Shown: positions 46,143 to 55,789 of the stretch, piece by piece | Numbering within the stretch: the stretch's first letter is position 1 | Layout: each line of letters starts with the position of its first letter | Source of the DNA: Candidatus Heimdallarchaeota archaeon | Lineage (GTDB): Archaea; Asgardarchaeota; Heimdallarchaeia; Hodarchaeales; Hodarchaeaceae | NCBI GenBank assembly: GCA_011364965.1 | Contig: RDOB01000003.1 | Span: 567,822 to 631,821, forward strand | Length of the DNA stretch: 64,000 bases | Reading direction: 5' to 3' | The notes under the pieces: model-generated | Told to the model about the DNA's origin: nothing | Databases searched by the model: none | The model's input: only the letters and a program-made list of their open reading frames with translations | Position numbers and translations under genes: made by a program

Positions 46143-46174
46143 AAGGCTGGTTTTGATTACAAAAGTATATACTA
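46143..46174 (+). repeat. Direct repeat, right copy (att-like)
   Basis: GGCTGGTTTTGATTACAAAA followed by TATATACTA, matching 43858-43888. Confidence 0.55.
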
Positions 46175-46237
46175 ATCAATAACAGGTATTTATTTGATCA
46201 ACCATATTACGAAAGAGATTTATGGAGAATTTAGCTT

Positions 46238-47374
46238 CTATTCAAAATCATATGGATAGTTAGTCAACACCAGAGATTTGTTCTTACCAACTACAACGGT
46301 ATCTTCTATTCTGACACCCCAAGTATTGGTATAAATCCCACAATTTCCAATCGCTACAGGAATGTTTTTTACGAGAGGTGGAGGTGCTTTTTCTCCGTGA
46401 AAGAAAGCATGACCAGGCGGTAAAGGAGCTTCTTCAAAGTTAATTCCAATACCATGAATAGGTGGGCCAAAGATGTTATCTCCATACCCAGCATCTTGTA
46501 TTACACCATGAAGTGTTTTTTCAAGATCGACCATTCCGATTCCCGTAGTAGCTTTTGCTATAGTGCTTTGTAATGATTCTAGGTATACTTCATGCGCCTT
46601 GACTTGTTGAGACGATGGTTTTCCCACACATGACATCCGACAAATGTCTGATGAATAGTTGTTTACTATAGGGTGAAGATCAATCATGATTATGTCACCA
46701 GATTTGACCTTTCGATTGGTTGGTATTCCATGAGCTATGCGTGTTCTGATTCCACTTGCCACATAAGACCGCCAAAACCCTTCAGCACCAGCTTGACGCA
46801 TAGCATACTCCCCTTCTCCAGCAATTTGACTTTCAGTTATACCTGTTTTTATTGATGACAGAGCAGCTTCCATTCCAACTGCAGCAATTTTTGCTGCTTC
46901 TTGCATCAGTTCAATCTCAATTGGTTCCTTGATCATCCGCATTTGGGAGAGAATATCCGTACAATCTTTAATTGCAACCTCTTCTGGTTTAGCATGTGGA
47001 TGAGTCATCATTCCCATCATGGATTTTGTTAGAAAAGTATATTCCAAACCGACAACGCCTTTCTGGATGTCAAATTGTTTAAAGAAATCAGCTATCGAAT
47101 GAAGCATCCCTACTTCATCTTCAAAAGTTGTTATATAATTAAATCGAGCAAGATCAGTTACATCTTCCTTATCTGTTTGGGGTACTCCTATTGCTACTTC
47201 TCCATCGCTTGTAATTAGTGTATATGCACATAATCGGCCATCTCCCGTTAGATAAAACATATTCGAGGGTTTAGTTAGTAAAATTACATCCATACCTTCA
47301 TTCTTCATTTTTTGGGTGCATTTCATCACCCTCAGATCAAAGGTTTTTTTGTCGAGTTTTACGTTCATTCTCAT
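46238..47374 (-). CDS. M24-family (Xaa-Pro peptidase-like) protein
   Basis: A 378-residue pita-bread-fold protein with a creatinase-type N domain. Metal ligands present: Asp in IMIDLHP, Asp in SSDICRM, His in PPIHGIGI and Glu in GVRIEDT. The fourth position, normally Glu in a TIEPG motif, reads AIGNCGIY, so one metal ligand seems replaced by Asn. It starts on the base after the flavodiiron stop and shares its operon. It may be a weak or non-peptidase member. Confidence 0.8.
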   Translation of the reverse strand: MRMNVKLDKKTFDLRVMKCTQKMKNEGMDVILLTKPSNMFYLTGDGRLCAYTLITSDGEVAIGVPQTDKEDVTDLARFNYITTFEDEVGMLHSIADFFKQFDIQKGVVGLEYTFLTKSMMGMMTHPHAKPEEVAIKDCTDILSQMRMIKEPIEIELMQEAAKIAAVGMEAALSSIKTGITESQIAGEGEYAMRQAGAEGFWRSYVASGIRTRIAHGIPTNRKVKSGDIIMIDLHPIVNNYSSDICRMSCVGKPSSQQVKAHEVYLESLQSTIAKATTGIGMVDLEKTLHGVIQDAGYGDNIFGPPIHGIGINFEEAPLPPGHAFFHGEKAPPPLVKNIPVAIGNCGIYTNTWGVRIEDTVVVGKNKSLVLTNYPYDFE

Positions 47375-48571
47375 TTATTCTCCTTTTAATATTCCTACCT
47401 CTTTATGTTTCGTAACTATTTCTTCAGTTAATTGGTCCAATCTACGAAAATCTGCTTCTCGTGGTTTACCTTTCACAATTACAGGATTCAATAACTCTAC
47501 TTTCAATTTCGGGATCAGATTAACAATTTGATCAACCACACTGCCTTTCCACCCAAAGGAGCCAATTACAGTCGCATATTTAGCTTTTGGTCTAATTAAA
47601 TTCGCTAGATGTGCTGCATAGACAACAGCAGGATGTGGGCCTGTTAATACTGTAGGAGAACCGATTATAATTGTAGCAGTATCAACTAAACTCATTGCGA
47701 GTTCCCCAATATCAGTTGCTGTCAAAGGGAAGACTTTGACTACTATTCCTTTCTGAATTAGTTGGTCCGTAAGATAAGTAACCATCTTTTCTGTACTTTG
47801 GTACATAGAAACGTATGGAATTACTACTTCGTTCTTAACCTCATCAGAGATCCAAACACGATAAGCATCAATTATGAAGTCTGGGTTGTCGTATATTAAG
47901 CCATGACTAGTAGCAATCATATTTAGTTCCAAATTACCAATAAAATCAATGTATCTCTTGATCATTGTTCGAAAAGGCATCATGATTTCAGCATAGTAAC
48001 GCTTTGCGGCATAATAGACTTTGGAATCATTTGATGCAAAAATTTCACTTGAAGCAATATGATTTCCCAAAAAATCACAGGTAAAGAGTATTTTTTCACT
48101 CTCAAGATAAGTAAACATTGTTTCAGGCCAGTGAACCCAAGGAGCTATAATGAAAGACAAAGTACGGTCACCTAGATCCAATGTACTTTCTTCTGTAACA
48201 AATTTAAAATTCTCTTCATCCATAAGAAGTAAATCTACCAAAATTGACTTGCATTTTTCAGTACAGACGACTTTTGCCTCTGGATATAGTTCTAAAACCT
48301 TTGGGATAGCTCCGGAATGATCAGGTTCTGCATGGTTTGCTATTATATAATCAAGTTTTTCTAGGGATAAAGACTTTAGATCTTTTAGAAATGGATCTAT
48401 TTTTCTTATATCAGAGGAATCAATCAATACGTTATGGGTAGTTCCCTTAATCACATAAGCATTGTAACTAGTACCATCTGGTAGAGGAATCAATTCATCA
48501 AACAATCTTCTTTCCCAGTCTCTTGTATTGATAATCCAAATATCTTTCGCAATTTCACTTAGCATCTTCAT
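47375..48571 (-). CDS. fprA: Flavodiiron protein (F420H2/NADH oxidase type)
   Basis: A 398-residue flavodiiron protein. The metallo-beta-lactamase half has a full diiron site: HAEPDHSG, His in APWVHWPE, Asp in CDFLGNH and His in SHGLIYDNP. The flavodoxin half starts VSMYQSTEKMV with GSPTVLTGPHP at the FMN site. These enzymes reduce O2 to water or NO to N2O and protect anaerobes. It overlaps the PadR regulator gene by 17 bases, so expression is likely tied to that regulator. Confidence 0.95.
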   Translation of the reverse strand: MKMLSEIAKDIWIINTRDWERRLFDELIPLPDGTSYNAYVIKGTTHNVLIDSSDIRKIDPFLKDLKSLSLEKLDYIIANHAEPDHSGAIPKVLELYPEAKVVCTEKCKSILVDLLLMDEENFKFVTEESTLDLGDRTLSFIIAPWVHWPETMFTYLESEKILFTCDFLGNHIASSEIFASNDSKVYYAAKRYYAEIMMPFRTMIKRYIDFIGNLELNMIATSHGLIYDNPDFIIDAYRVWISDEVKNEVVIPYVSMYQSTEKMVTYLTDQLIQKGIVVKVFPLTATDIGELAMSLVDTATIIIGSPTVLTGPHPAVVYAAHLANLIRPKAKYATVIGSFGWKGSVVDQIVNLIPKLKVELLNPVIVKGKPREADFRRLDQLTEEIVTKHKEVGILKGE

Positions 48572-48956
48572 TTTCTCCTAGATCCTCATATAATGAAATA
48601 ATCGGGAAAATTACTCGTTCTATCTTAAGTTTCATTACTTGAATTAGTTGGTCAAGAATAGCTTTACCTTGTTTAGTAACCTTGTATTTTCTCTTTGTTC
48701 TACCACTTTCATGCAAAGTTGACCTTACTAGTGTTTCTGATTCCATTTTTCTTAATTCTGAATAGATTGTACCTGATTTAGGGATAATAGTATTATCAGT
48801 GTGTCTTTTAACATAAGACATCATTTCATAACCAGTAGAGTTTGGAAAATGAGTTATAATGACTAAAAGGATGATTCTGATTAAAGGTAATGATTCTAAA
48901 AGATTTATGTCGTCATTTTTAGTGCTTAGGGTTCTTTCCATTATATCTAGATCCAT
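48555..48956 (-). CDS. PadR-family transcriptional regulator
   Basis: A 133-residue PadR-like winged helix: LIRIILLVIITHFPNSTGYE, then SGTIYSELRKMESETLV (recognition helix) and a C-terminal dimer helix. First gene of the PadR-flavodiiron-M24 operon. A TATA box at about 48973-48985 gives a leaderless or near-leaderless transcript, starting at ATG 48956 or 48941. Confidence 0.85.
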   Translation of the reverse strand: MDLDIMERTLSTKNDDINLLESLPLIRIILLVIITHFPNSTGYEMMSYVKRHTDNTIIPKSGTIYSELRKMESETLVRSTLHESGRTKRKYKVTKQGKAILDQLIQVMKLKIERVIFPIISLYEDLGENEDAK

Positions 48957-48979
48957 AATAGGTAGCTCATCTAGATATA
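48942..48979. promoter_or_regulatory. Inverted-repeat operator of the PadR operon
   Basis: Perfect 11-base arms TATATCTAGAT and ATCTAGATATA, 16 bases apart, covering the TATA box and the start codon region; likely PadR autoregulation. Confidence 0.6.
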
Positions 48980-49130
48980 TATAAAATTCTTTCTACCTAC
49001 AATAGAATCCAGTTCTGAACTCAGCTAAAGATTGAATTAAATAAGAAAAGTATGTACTTCATCAATTCATCTATATAAGTTCAGTCAATCAAGAAGATTC
49101 TATATCAGAGACTCCATACCAGTCTATTTA

Positions 49131-49366
49131 CATTGGTTATACGACAGCTAAACAACTGAGAGTAAGAAGAGGGGAGCCTCAAGGAAAAACAAGCCAATCT
49201 ATGCCCCTCCCTTCCCCCTAAACAAGCCAAGAGGAGAAAAATGCATACGGAGAAAAAATACAGGTTAATATAATGAGGTAATGACCACCTGAATATAATG
49301 ACAACGCATCTGGTTACCACGCAACAAGATTTGATAAACCGTCCGAACAGAAGGAGGAAAAGGCAA
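49131..49366 (-). repeat. Winged-helix repeat copy 1, internally deleted, with border element h
   Basis: On the minus strand a GGAGGG ribosome site precedes a TTG (49366), then MPFPPSVRTVYQILLRGNQM joins RCHYIQVV by deletion of the helix-turn-helix middle and ends at 49265. A G-rich tail (GGGGGAAGGGAGGGG) follows and the unit ends at CATTGGTTATACGAC (49131). Confidence 0.65.
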
Positions 49367-49548
49367 AACCCTCCCTGACTCTGAATATGGACAAGAGATT
49401 ATTGTTTAATAGGATGAATAAACTATTAGACAATTCAAAGACTACAGAGGATCCCAACAGATATACATGAAGAATTTTCATTAACTCAAACTAGGTAGCA
49501 GGACTTTATCTGAGATTAATATGAAAATTATTAATATATCAAATCTTT

Positions 49549-49785
49549 CTATTCGAACCAATTCATAATCTGATTTATTTTCGATTTCTGACACTCTTTA
49601 CAATGAGAAGAATAAAAAAAGAGAGCAGACACTCGCTTTACCTTAATCCCTAGTCGACGCGTTTTGTAGACCAAGATCTCGCAGAAAACTCCTCGCATCC
49701 AGTTGGACAACTTCCGTGAAAGCTTGTGTTTATGTTTCGGAGGTTCATTTTCGCAGACTTCGTTATTTTGATTAAAGTTTAACAG
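49549..49785 (-). pseudogene. TnpB (IS200/IS605 OrfB) C-terminal remnant
   Basis: Continuous minus-strand frame of 78 codons without a start: KLSNWMRGVFCEILVYKTRR, GIKVKRVSALFFYSSHCKEC then a stop. These match the end of TnpB nucleases: the region before RuvC-III and the first CxxC of the zinc finger. The second CxxC and tail are lost. No other IS part or end is recognised. Confidence 0.65.
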
Positions 49786-49789
49786 TCCG

Positions 49790-50431
49790 TTAAACGTTCA
49801 CATTCTTGAATGTCTCTTTCTTCTTGAATTTTATCCTTTTATATTCAAATTTAGATCGAATAAAAACTCCTATTGTCGCAGAAACAATAACTAATACTAT
49901 TGTGATTAACATTTCTGTAAGTAAATTCAATGGTATCAAATAGCTCAATTTTATAGAAGTTGTTCCCAAAGATTGAATCAATACTTGATCTTCAGCGGTT
50001 AGTCCAGCTGTTGGAAGTGTCAAAGGAAGAAAAAAAGCTAAGATCAATGCAAAGAATGTTCCCCAAAACAAAATTAGCATATTTATCAAAAATCCTTTTT
50101 TAAATCCCCCTAAAAATCCAACAAAAAAAGAAATAATCAAGAGAATAATAATAGGGGCCAAAGACATAATTGAAAAAGGAGAAGTAAAAAGATTCAAACT
50201 AGAAACTAAAAGAAATGCAGAAATAGCCCATAATTTAAATATGGGCCCAAATTTGTCATAAGAATACAAACCATTGAGATTATAACGGGAAAATAGCTCT
50301 TGCAATGTAAGGAATGGATCTGTTAATTGTAAGATTGATAAAATAAATATACTGCCCACAATTACCATATAAGCCCCAAAACTAAAAGATAATAATCTTA
50401 AAACTAATTTTGTATTCATTTCAATTAACAA
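49790..50431 (-). CDS. Hypothetical membrane protein
   Basis: A 213-residue protein with about five membrane helices, an extracytoplasmic loop after helix 1 and a Lys-rich cytoplasmic tail (RIKFKKKETFKNVNV). No family recognised. It begins eight bases after the large FG-GAP protein, so the two are likely partners. Confidence 0.65.
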   Translation of the reverse strand: MLIEMNTKLVLRLLSFSFGAYMVIVGSIFILSILQLTDPFLTLQELFSRYNLNGLYSYDKFGPIFKLWAISAFLLVSSLNLFTSPFSIMSLAPIIILLIISFFVGFLGGFKKGFLINMLILFWGTFFALILAFFLPLTLPTAGLTAEDQVLIQSLGTTSIKLSYLIPLNLLTEMLITIVLVIVSATIGVFIRSKFEYKRIKFKKKETFKNVNV

Positions 50432-50439
50432 CTCCTTTT

Positions 50440-53400
50440 TTAGAAATGTTTATCCCTTTTAAGAATTTTATAAATAGCTGGGATAACAATTGCAATAAGA
50501 GAGAAAAAACTCCATCCAGGCGTATTAAAATTATTGATTAATTCTTCTAAATCACTCGCATAATCTACAACTTGTTGACCATCTGAACCCCAAAATTCTG
50601 GTATTTCGACCCAATAATCAATAACATAATAGGGATCACCAAGAAGAAGTTTATTGAAACCCTTAAGAGACTTGAAAGCATTTTCTATCTTCCTAACATC
50701 AGGAGGAGTTTGTAAAAGCGATTTATTTTCACGTGGATCCCAAATCTGATTATCTGGATCATAATTAAATGGGGAGAACTCGTCAGTAGGATCGAACCCA
50801 AATAATTCAGTTAATAATTCTTTTGCTTCTTCTATCAAAGAACTATCATAGATATATTTCTTATAAACACAGAGAGCAAATTTATATCTAAAATTAGCAT
50901 AGTCATTAGCATTTTTTATATCTCCTACGGTCCCACTAAACATAGTTTCATGACCCCAACCAATACTGAACCCACCATGACCACCAATAGAACCCATCCA
51001 TCCACCTGTCAAACCAACAAATTCTACGCCTATCCTTCCTTGAAAGTTTAATTCAAACTCAAAATCATGAGAAGCTTCTTTGCTAAAATCAATTTCTACT
51101 GTATTTGAACCTTGTCCTTTCCCAACCTGCATCGCATCCGTTTCAGACCTTTTAGGAGCAATTTTTTTCATTTCTTCATTAGAGGGGTAAGAAGGAATAT
51201 ACCCTATTGTATGATTATAGGTTTCAGATCCGATATCTTTAGCTAATAAAGAATTATGCGAATTATAATATTCCCGATCCCACTTATATGTCTCTGGTGT
51301 ATTAGGAATATGAATTGAATAATTTAGGCCAACTGCACGAACATCGGGGCAGTCTATTATCTCATATATATATCTATCATATGAACAAGAAGAAAAAATA
51401 ACATAATCAGATGAATAATCTCCTGAATAGCTAGAAATACGAGTTGTGGTAGAAACAAGAGTATAAGTATAGGTAAATTCAAATATTAATGCACCTTCCA
51501 CTTCAAACGAACCAATTTTAACATTTATAACAGCACCACAAGAAATGTCAATATCCAAACCAATATATCCACCGAAACTCGTTTGGCCACCATAAAACTC
51601 AGAAGAGCTAGAACTAACACCTTGTCCGTAATTAGTATTAGATTCGTCATAATTTTGAGAAATATCAGCTTGGGTAGGAGGAGCAGCCATCACAGCAAAA
51701 ACTTGTTCATTTGTTGAATAAACCTTATGGTCTATATATTTTAGGGAAAAACAATCGGCATTATAATCTCCAAAACTGATTTTAGGAACTCTTGCAACTG
51801 TACTCATATCACCAAATGGTATTGATGGTTGAACGATATCAAACAAGACCGAGAAAAATGCTTCTATAAATGGCGAATCAACATTCATGTAGCTAAAAGA
51901 GGAACCATTCAATTCCCACGTAGTCCATAAAGATATACTACCGTCCATTAGATTTGCAGTTTTTGTTTTAAATAACGCTAAGAAAACCTCCTCACTCCCA
52001 TCGCGATCGACATCTCCACAGACTAGATCTATAGGTATATTATTAATTAGATTTGAAAAGTCTAAACCATATGCATTATGATAGAACGATATCAAAGATT
52101 CCATTATAAGTGAATCTGGAACACTCCAGTTATCAATAAGACTAAAATTTGTTAGGATATCATCCCATACATGAATCCAACAGGAACCATTAACAAGAAT
52201 AATTTCATCTAAACCATCAGCATCTATATCCCCTGTTTTTAACCTAGTTACGAGGCCACAGAAATTATCCTCAGAGCTCTCTATACTTTTTAAGTGAGGA
52301 TAATTCCGAGGACTAAAGCCATCATCATATATCTCTACTTGACCAAAAGTATTGTTACTAAGTAAAAAAATAATTTCAGTTTGTGAATCTTTATCGATAT
52401 TTCCAGTTGCTATACAGAAATTAATATCTACTATCTGGTCTTCCCAAATAAATTCATGAATTTTTGCAAATTTGTTGAATCTATCATCAAAAATCCATGC
52501 CCTTGCTCGTCCTAAAGGATCCATACCAGCTATTATAATCTCATCGTTTTCATCTCCATCTACATTGCCAGTGGTTATGGATTTGGATGCAATATGATAA
52601 TCATAATTACTACTAGAGGGACGGGATAACATGTCAATCCTTGAATATTCTTCATCGCTCAATGTATCTAGAGGAATCAGATCATTTAAGAATGAATGGG
52701 GAAGTTTATCATTGCTAGGAATAATTTTATACCATTGCCAAGATCCTAATGCTTCACTCAAAGCAATATCATAAGAGGAAGAAGCAACCTGAGGGCTTCT
52801 AACAAATTTCCCTCTAGAATCCTTAAAACTTATAAAATTGTTATAGTACACATTACCAGTTTGATTTGGGTTATTATCATTTACTAATACGAATTTATTC
52901 TTTTCTTCAATATCGGAAGGATCGGATTTTAAGATTAATTCCAATAAATCACTCTGCTCATTTACGCTCCAATAACAATTTTCGTGATCTCTAAGTACAA
53001 CTTCATCACCATATTGTAAAGGCCCAGTCCAATTTAGAGCATAAGCATTTAGAATAGTGAATTCTGCTTCATTAGGAGCAAAATCAGTTGTTATTTGAGT
53101 ACAATGCATAGAATCCACCCCCGAAGTTACATAACTATTCACTTCTTGAAATGATTTTAATATAATTTTATCTCCATATAAAATTAATCCATTCGATGAG
53201 TTAGAATTCACTAAGTCTTCAAATATCCATATATAAGGTTGAGACTGGTTAGTTCCTAAAATGAGAAATTCATCAATATTATCACCATCAATATCACCTG
53301 AGGTCACTGTTGGATTAATCTCGCAATCAAACATTACTGAATTAGCATTAGTTGTCATTATCTGGAAATATCCGTTCCCCCACATCTCCTGAATCTGAAT

Positions 53401-53970
53401 TGATAATTTTTGTGATACTCGGCTAACAGAAATTATATCTTCACGAAAATTTCCATCAAAGTCACCAGTTGCGACTTCAACTACAATATCTGGACCCCCT
53501 TCAGCAATATAATCATTAAGAGCAGCTCCAAATTGAGGAGATTCACTCATATTCTCATTATACCTCCGATAGATAGCCCCAATGTTTTGTCTAAGATAGG
53601 GAGAATAATCTGACTCTACCAATTGATTAATAGTAAATCCAAAATCCTCGCTTCCTAACAGGGCAACATGATCTTTACTCAACGGATGAGAGAAATCCGA
53701 TCTCATCTTATTTGAGAGGGAGTTCACGTCTTTGTGTAGTGAATCCATCTTTCCACGAATAATATCTTCTCCATTTGCATAATGATCAATTATAGTATAC
53801 TCGATAGGATATTCATTCATCTTTCTCGAGCTAAATGGAGCTTCAACATATTTTAGTTTATTAAATAGTTGATCAGAAAGGTTTATGGATCCGAATACTC
53901 CCCAAAAGATAAAAATATGAATGATAAAAAAAAATTTAACAAATAGAAGAAAATTAGACCTTTTTCTCAT
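50440..53970 (-). CDS. Large FG-GAP (integrin-alpha-like) surface protein
   Basis: A 1176-residue surface protein. Membrane segment near residues 10-27 is a signal or anchor; a second at the C terminus (FFSLIAIVIPAIYKI) is followed by Lys/Arg. At least six FG-GAP/VCBS units with calcium loops: GDFDGNFREDI, GDIDGDNIDEF, GNVDGDENDEI, GNIDKDSQTEI, GDIDADGLDEI, GDVDRDGSEEV. Between the second and third (about residues 315-430) lies an inserted domain with DEVVLRDHENCYWSV, resembling a beta-trefoil. A Gly-rich domain (residues 985-1020) ends the ectodomain. Probable calcium-dependent adhesion or scaffold. Confidence 0.82.
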   Translation of the reverse strand: MRKRSNFLLFVKFFFIIHIFIFWGVFGSINLSDQLFNKLKYVEAPFSSRKMNEYPIEYTIIDHYANGEDIIRGKMDSLHKDVNSLSNKMRSDFSHPLSKDHVALLGSEDFGFTINQLVESDYSPYLRQNIGAIYRRYNENMSESPQFGAALNDYIAEGGPDIVVEVATGDFDGNFREDIISVSRVSQKLSIQIQEMWGNGYFQIMTTNANSVMFDCEINPTVTSGDIDGDNIDEFLILGTNQSQPYIWIFEDLVNSNSSNGLILYGDKIILKSFQEVNSYVTSGVDSMHCTQITTDFAPNEAEFTILNAYALNWTGPLQYGDEVVLRDHENCYWSVNEQSDLLELILKSDPSDIEEKNKFVLVNDNNPNQTGNVYYNNFISFKDSRGKFVRSPQVASSSYDIALSEALGSWQWYKIIPSNDKLPHSFLNDLIPLDTLSDEEYSRIDMLSRPSSSNYDYHIASKSITTGNVDGDENDEIIIAGMDPLGRARAWIFDDRFNKFAKIHEFIWEDQIVDINFCIATGNIDKDSQTEIIFLLSNNTFGQVEIYDDGFSPRNYPHLKSIESSEDNFCGLVTRLKTGDIDADGLDEIILVNGSCWIHVWDDILTNFSLIDNWSVPDSLIMESLISFYHNAYGLDFSNLINNIPIDLVCGDVDRDGSEEVFLALFKTKTANLMDGSISLWTTWELNGSSFSYMNVDSPFIEAFFSVLFDIVQPSIPFGDMSTVARVPKISFGDYNADCFSLKYIDHKVYSTNEQVFAVMAAPPTQADISQNYDESNTNYGQGVSSSSSEFYGGQTSFGGYIGLDIDISCGAVINVKIGSFEVEGALIFEFTYTYTLVSTTTRISSYSGDYSSDYVIFSSCSYDRYIYEIIDCPDVRAVGLNYSIHIPNTPETYKWDREYYNSHNSLLAKDIGSETYNHTIGYIPSYPSNEEMKKIAPKRSETDAMQVGKGQGSNTVEIDFSKEASHDFEFELNFQGRIGVEFVGLTGGWMGSIGGHGGFSIGWGHETMFSGTVGDIKNANDYANFRYKFALCVYKKYIYDSSLIEEAKELLTELFGFDPTDEFSPFNYDPDNQIWDPRENKSLLQTPPDVRKIENAFKSLKGFNKLLLGDPYYVIDYWVEIPEFWGSDGQQVVDYASDLEELINNFNTPGWSFFSLIAIVIPAIYKILKRDKHF

Positions 53971-54020
53971 TAGGAATTCCCCTGTAAATATCTACAAATA
54001 ACAGATTTTCTAATATCCCA

Positions 54021-54029
54021 ATTTATAGC
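54021..54029 (-). promoter_or_regulatory. TATA box of the FG-GAP protein operon
   Basis: GCTATAAAT on the minus strand, about 55 bases before the ATG, which has AGGGG nine bases upstream. Confidence 0.5.
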
Positions 54030-54316
54030 AAGAATTAACCTCATTATCGGGATTTAACTTCATATAAAAAGATTAAGTCTTAAAATGTACTTAAAATGTA
54101 GTAGTTGGTTTGATTTGTCTTAAAAAAGAAGAAGATTACATTATTTCTAAGGTAATGCTACAAAAAGACATATAAAAATGTTTGGTCTATAAATTGTGAA
54201 TAAAAATCTAAATTAACAAAAGAAATCAGATTTTTACTGACAAAAGTAATAGAGATGATTTTGCATTTTTTTTTCATGGTTGAATTCAATTTAATTGACT
54301 CCGTAGTACACTACAT

Positions 54317-54344
54317 CGTTGGTTAAGTTTTGAAACGTATTTAC
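54317..54344 (+). repeat. CGTTGGT border element i (type B-like)
   Basis: CGTTGGTTAAGTTTTGAAAC then GTATTTAC; a shortened relative of elements e and g. The 53971-54400 gap holds only this and the FG-GAP promoter. Confidence 0.5.
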
Positions 54345-54400
54345 TATGGTTTATTCCTGTTATATACTTCGTACGATAATTGGATCAGGAATAATAGGTC

Positions 54401-55291
54401 TTATTTGTAGTATTTCAAAGCTATTTCCTCTTTTCCAGGTTCAAAATTATCCCAGAACTCCTTGGCGGGGTGACGCAAATCATAGTCAACTCGTGTATCG
54501 TGTAGAACTCGTGAACAATAAGGATCTCCTTGTGCAATGGTATGCTCCATTGTTAAAATTAAGCTCTCATCACGCATTTTTGCACCTTCGTAATCGCCAT
54601 AACAACAGACAAGGTATTTAAGTTCAGAATCTGGCAATTCTTCCAAGGCGTCAACCCAAGAACAATTGTTATTGCGATAGGCATATTTTCCTTCATTGAG
54701 TAATGCATGGAATATAACCCATTCTGATGGTTTGTCTCCGGGTTTTATACGATTTTCCAATAGAGTTTCAAGGTCAACAAAATCACTCTCATAATTTTTT
54801 CGTCGTTCTTTCTGGAAACACGTGATATATTTCTTGTAGAGCTTAATCGCCTCTTCTCGTCCTATAGTTTCGATCAAGGCCACAAGATTGTAGTATCTAG
54901 GAAGGAGGAATGAATGTAAATAATCTTTATTTATGACATTGATTTTTTCATTGCTCCACTCGATTTTCTCTGGTACTTGAAGATTGTGTAAATAGAAAGT
55001 AAGACTTAATTGAGCTAATTCAGGATTTCTTCGCAGGTAATCGAACTCGTCGATTAGTTCATCGAAACTGATTCCTAATTTCTTGATTAAATTTTCCTGC
55101 ACTAATTTTTGGTATTGATTCTGTAAATTTAACACATACTTCGTTACCACACTGGGCTTTTGATCATCTATAAATCCAAGTATAAAATTTAGTCTTTTCA
55201 AAACCTCTCGTTTAGCATTAGCATAAACTTGTATTTCTACTTCAAATTCAAGAGCGTTTGACATTGCTTCACCAGTTCTTGAGACTTTCAT
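54401..55291 (-). CDS. L-2-amino-thiazoline-4-carboxylate hydrolase-like protein
   Basis: A 296-residue protein. The C-terminal half (YLVCCYGDYEGAKMRDESLI, then MEHTIAQGDPYCSRVLHDTR) has the Cys/Asp/His arrangement I associate with the ATC-hydrolase family. Residues 1-140 are helical and family-unspecific. Substrate in an archaeon is unknown. GAGGT ribosome site before ATG; ATG at 55264 possible. The same strand carries two small TIGR04076-like genes upstream. Confidence 0.55.
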   Translation of the reverse strand: MKVSRTGEAMSNALEFEVEIQVYANAKREVLKRLNFILGFIDDQKPSVVTKYVLNLQNQYQKLVQENLIKKLGISFDELIDEFDYLRRNPELAQLSLTFYLHNLQVPEKIEWSNEKINVINKDYLHSFLLPRYYNLVALIETIGREEAIKLYKKYITCFQKERRKNYESDFVDLETLLENRIKPGDKPSEWVIFHALLNEGKYAYRNNNCSWVDALEELPDSELKYLVCCYGDYEGAKMRDESLILTMEHTIAQGDPYCSRVLHDTRVDYDLRHPAKEFWDNFEPGKEEIALKYYK

Positions 55292-55353
55292 TGTTTTTTA
55301 AACCTCAATTTATTCATAATTATAATTAAACCTGATAAAGATATAGCAGAGTA

Positions 55354-55665
55354 TTAAGTTTCTATTCTTTCCAGTTTGAAACAAACTGGTCTTTTCCCAT
55401 CTGTACAGCTAGTGTACATTATATTTGGTTCTGTCCAACTATGTTCTCCACCGAAAGCTAGGACTAGAAGGTCTTTGTATAAATCATGCCACGCCCAACC
55501 ACAGAAATTTTGAGGTTTTTTCAACCCTTCCACCAGAAATTCTTGTCCTTCTTCAAAGATGGAACATATCGTTACGATTTGACCTGAACAGGGAGCGAAA
55601 AGATCATGTCCGACGACATCTTTGGGGCTAAACTTTTTTATCACAGAAATTTTTATTTTATCCAT
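55354..55665 (-). CDS. TIGR04076-like small protein
   Basis: A 103-residue protein, paralogue of the next gene: KISVIKKFSPKDVVG, CSIFEEGQEFLVEGL, FCGWAWHDLYKDL and CTDGKRPVCFKLERI. Four conserved Cys or Trp-Ala-Trp positions suggest metal binding. Family name from pattern; function unknown. Confidence 0.6.
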   Translation of the reverse strand: MDKIKISVIKKFSPKDVVGHDLFAPCSGQIVTICSIFEEGQEFLVEGLKKPQNFCGWAWHDLYKDLLVLAFGGEHSWTEPNIMYTSCTDGKRPVCFKLERIET

Positions 55666-55789
55666 TACTGTAACTACCTCCTTTTTTTCCGCTTAATGTG
55701 CAATCCATTCTTTTTTATAATTTAACTCTTTAATGACTCTAAATGCTCCATAATACCATTCTACACAATTTGTATAATTATGTGACTGT

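Noticed and set aside
49541..49570. TTCGAACC as a tRNA T-loop
   Set aside because: No acceptor stem, anticodon loop or D-loop could be placed around it; the bases are explained by the TnpB remnant frame.
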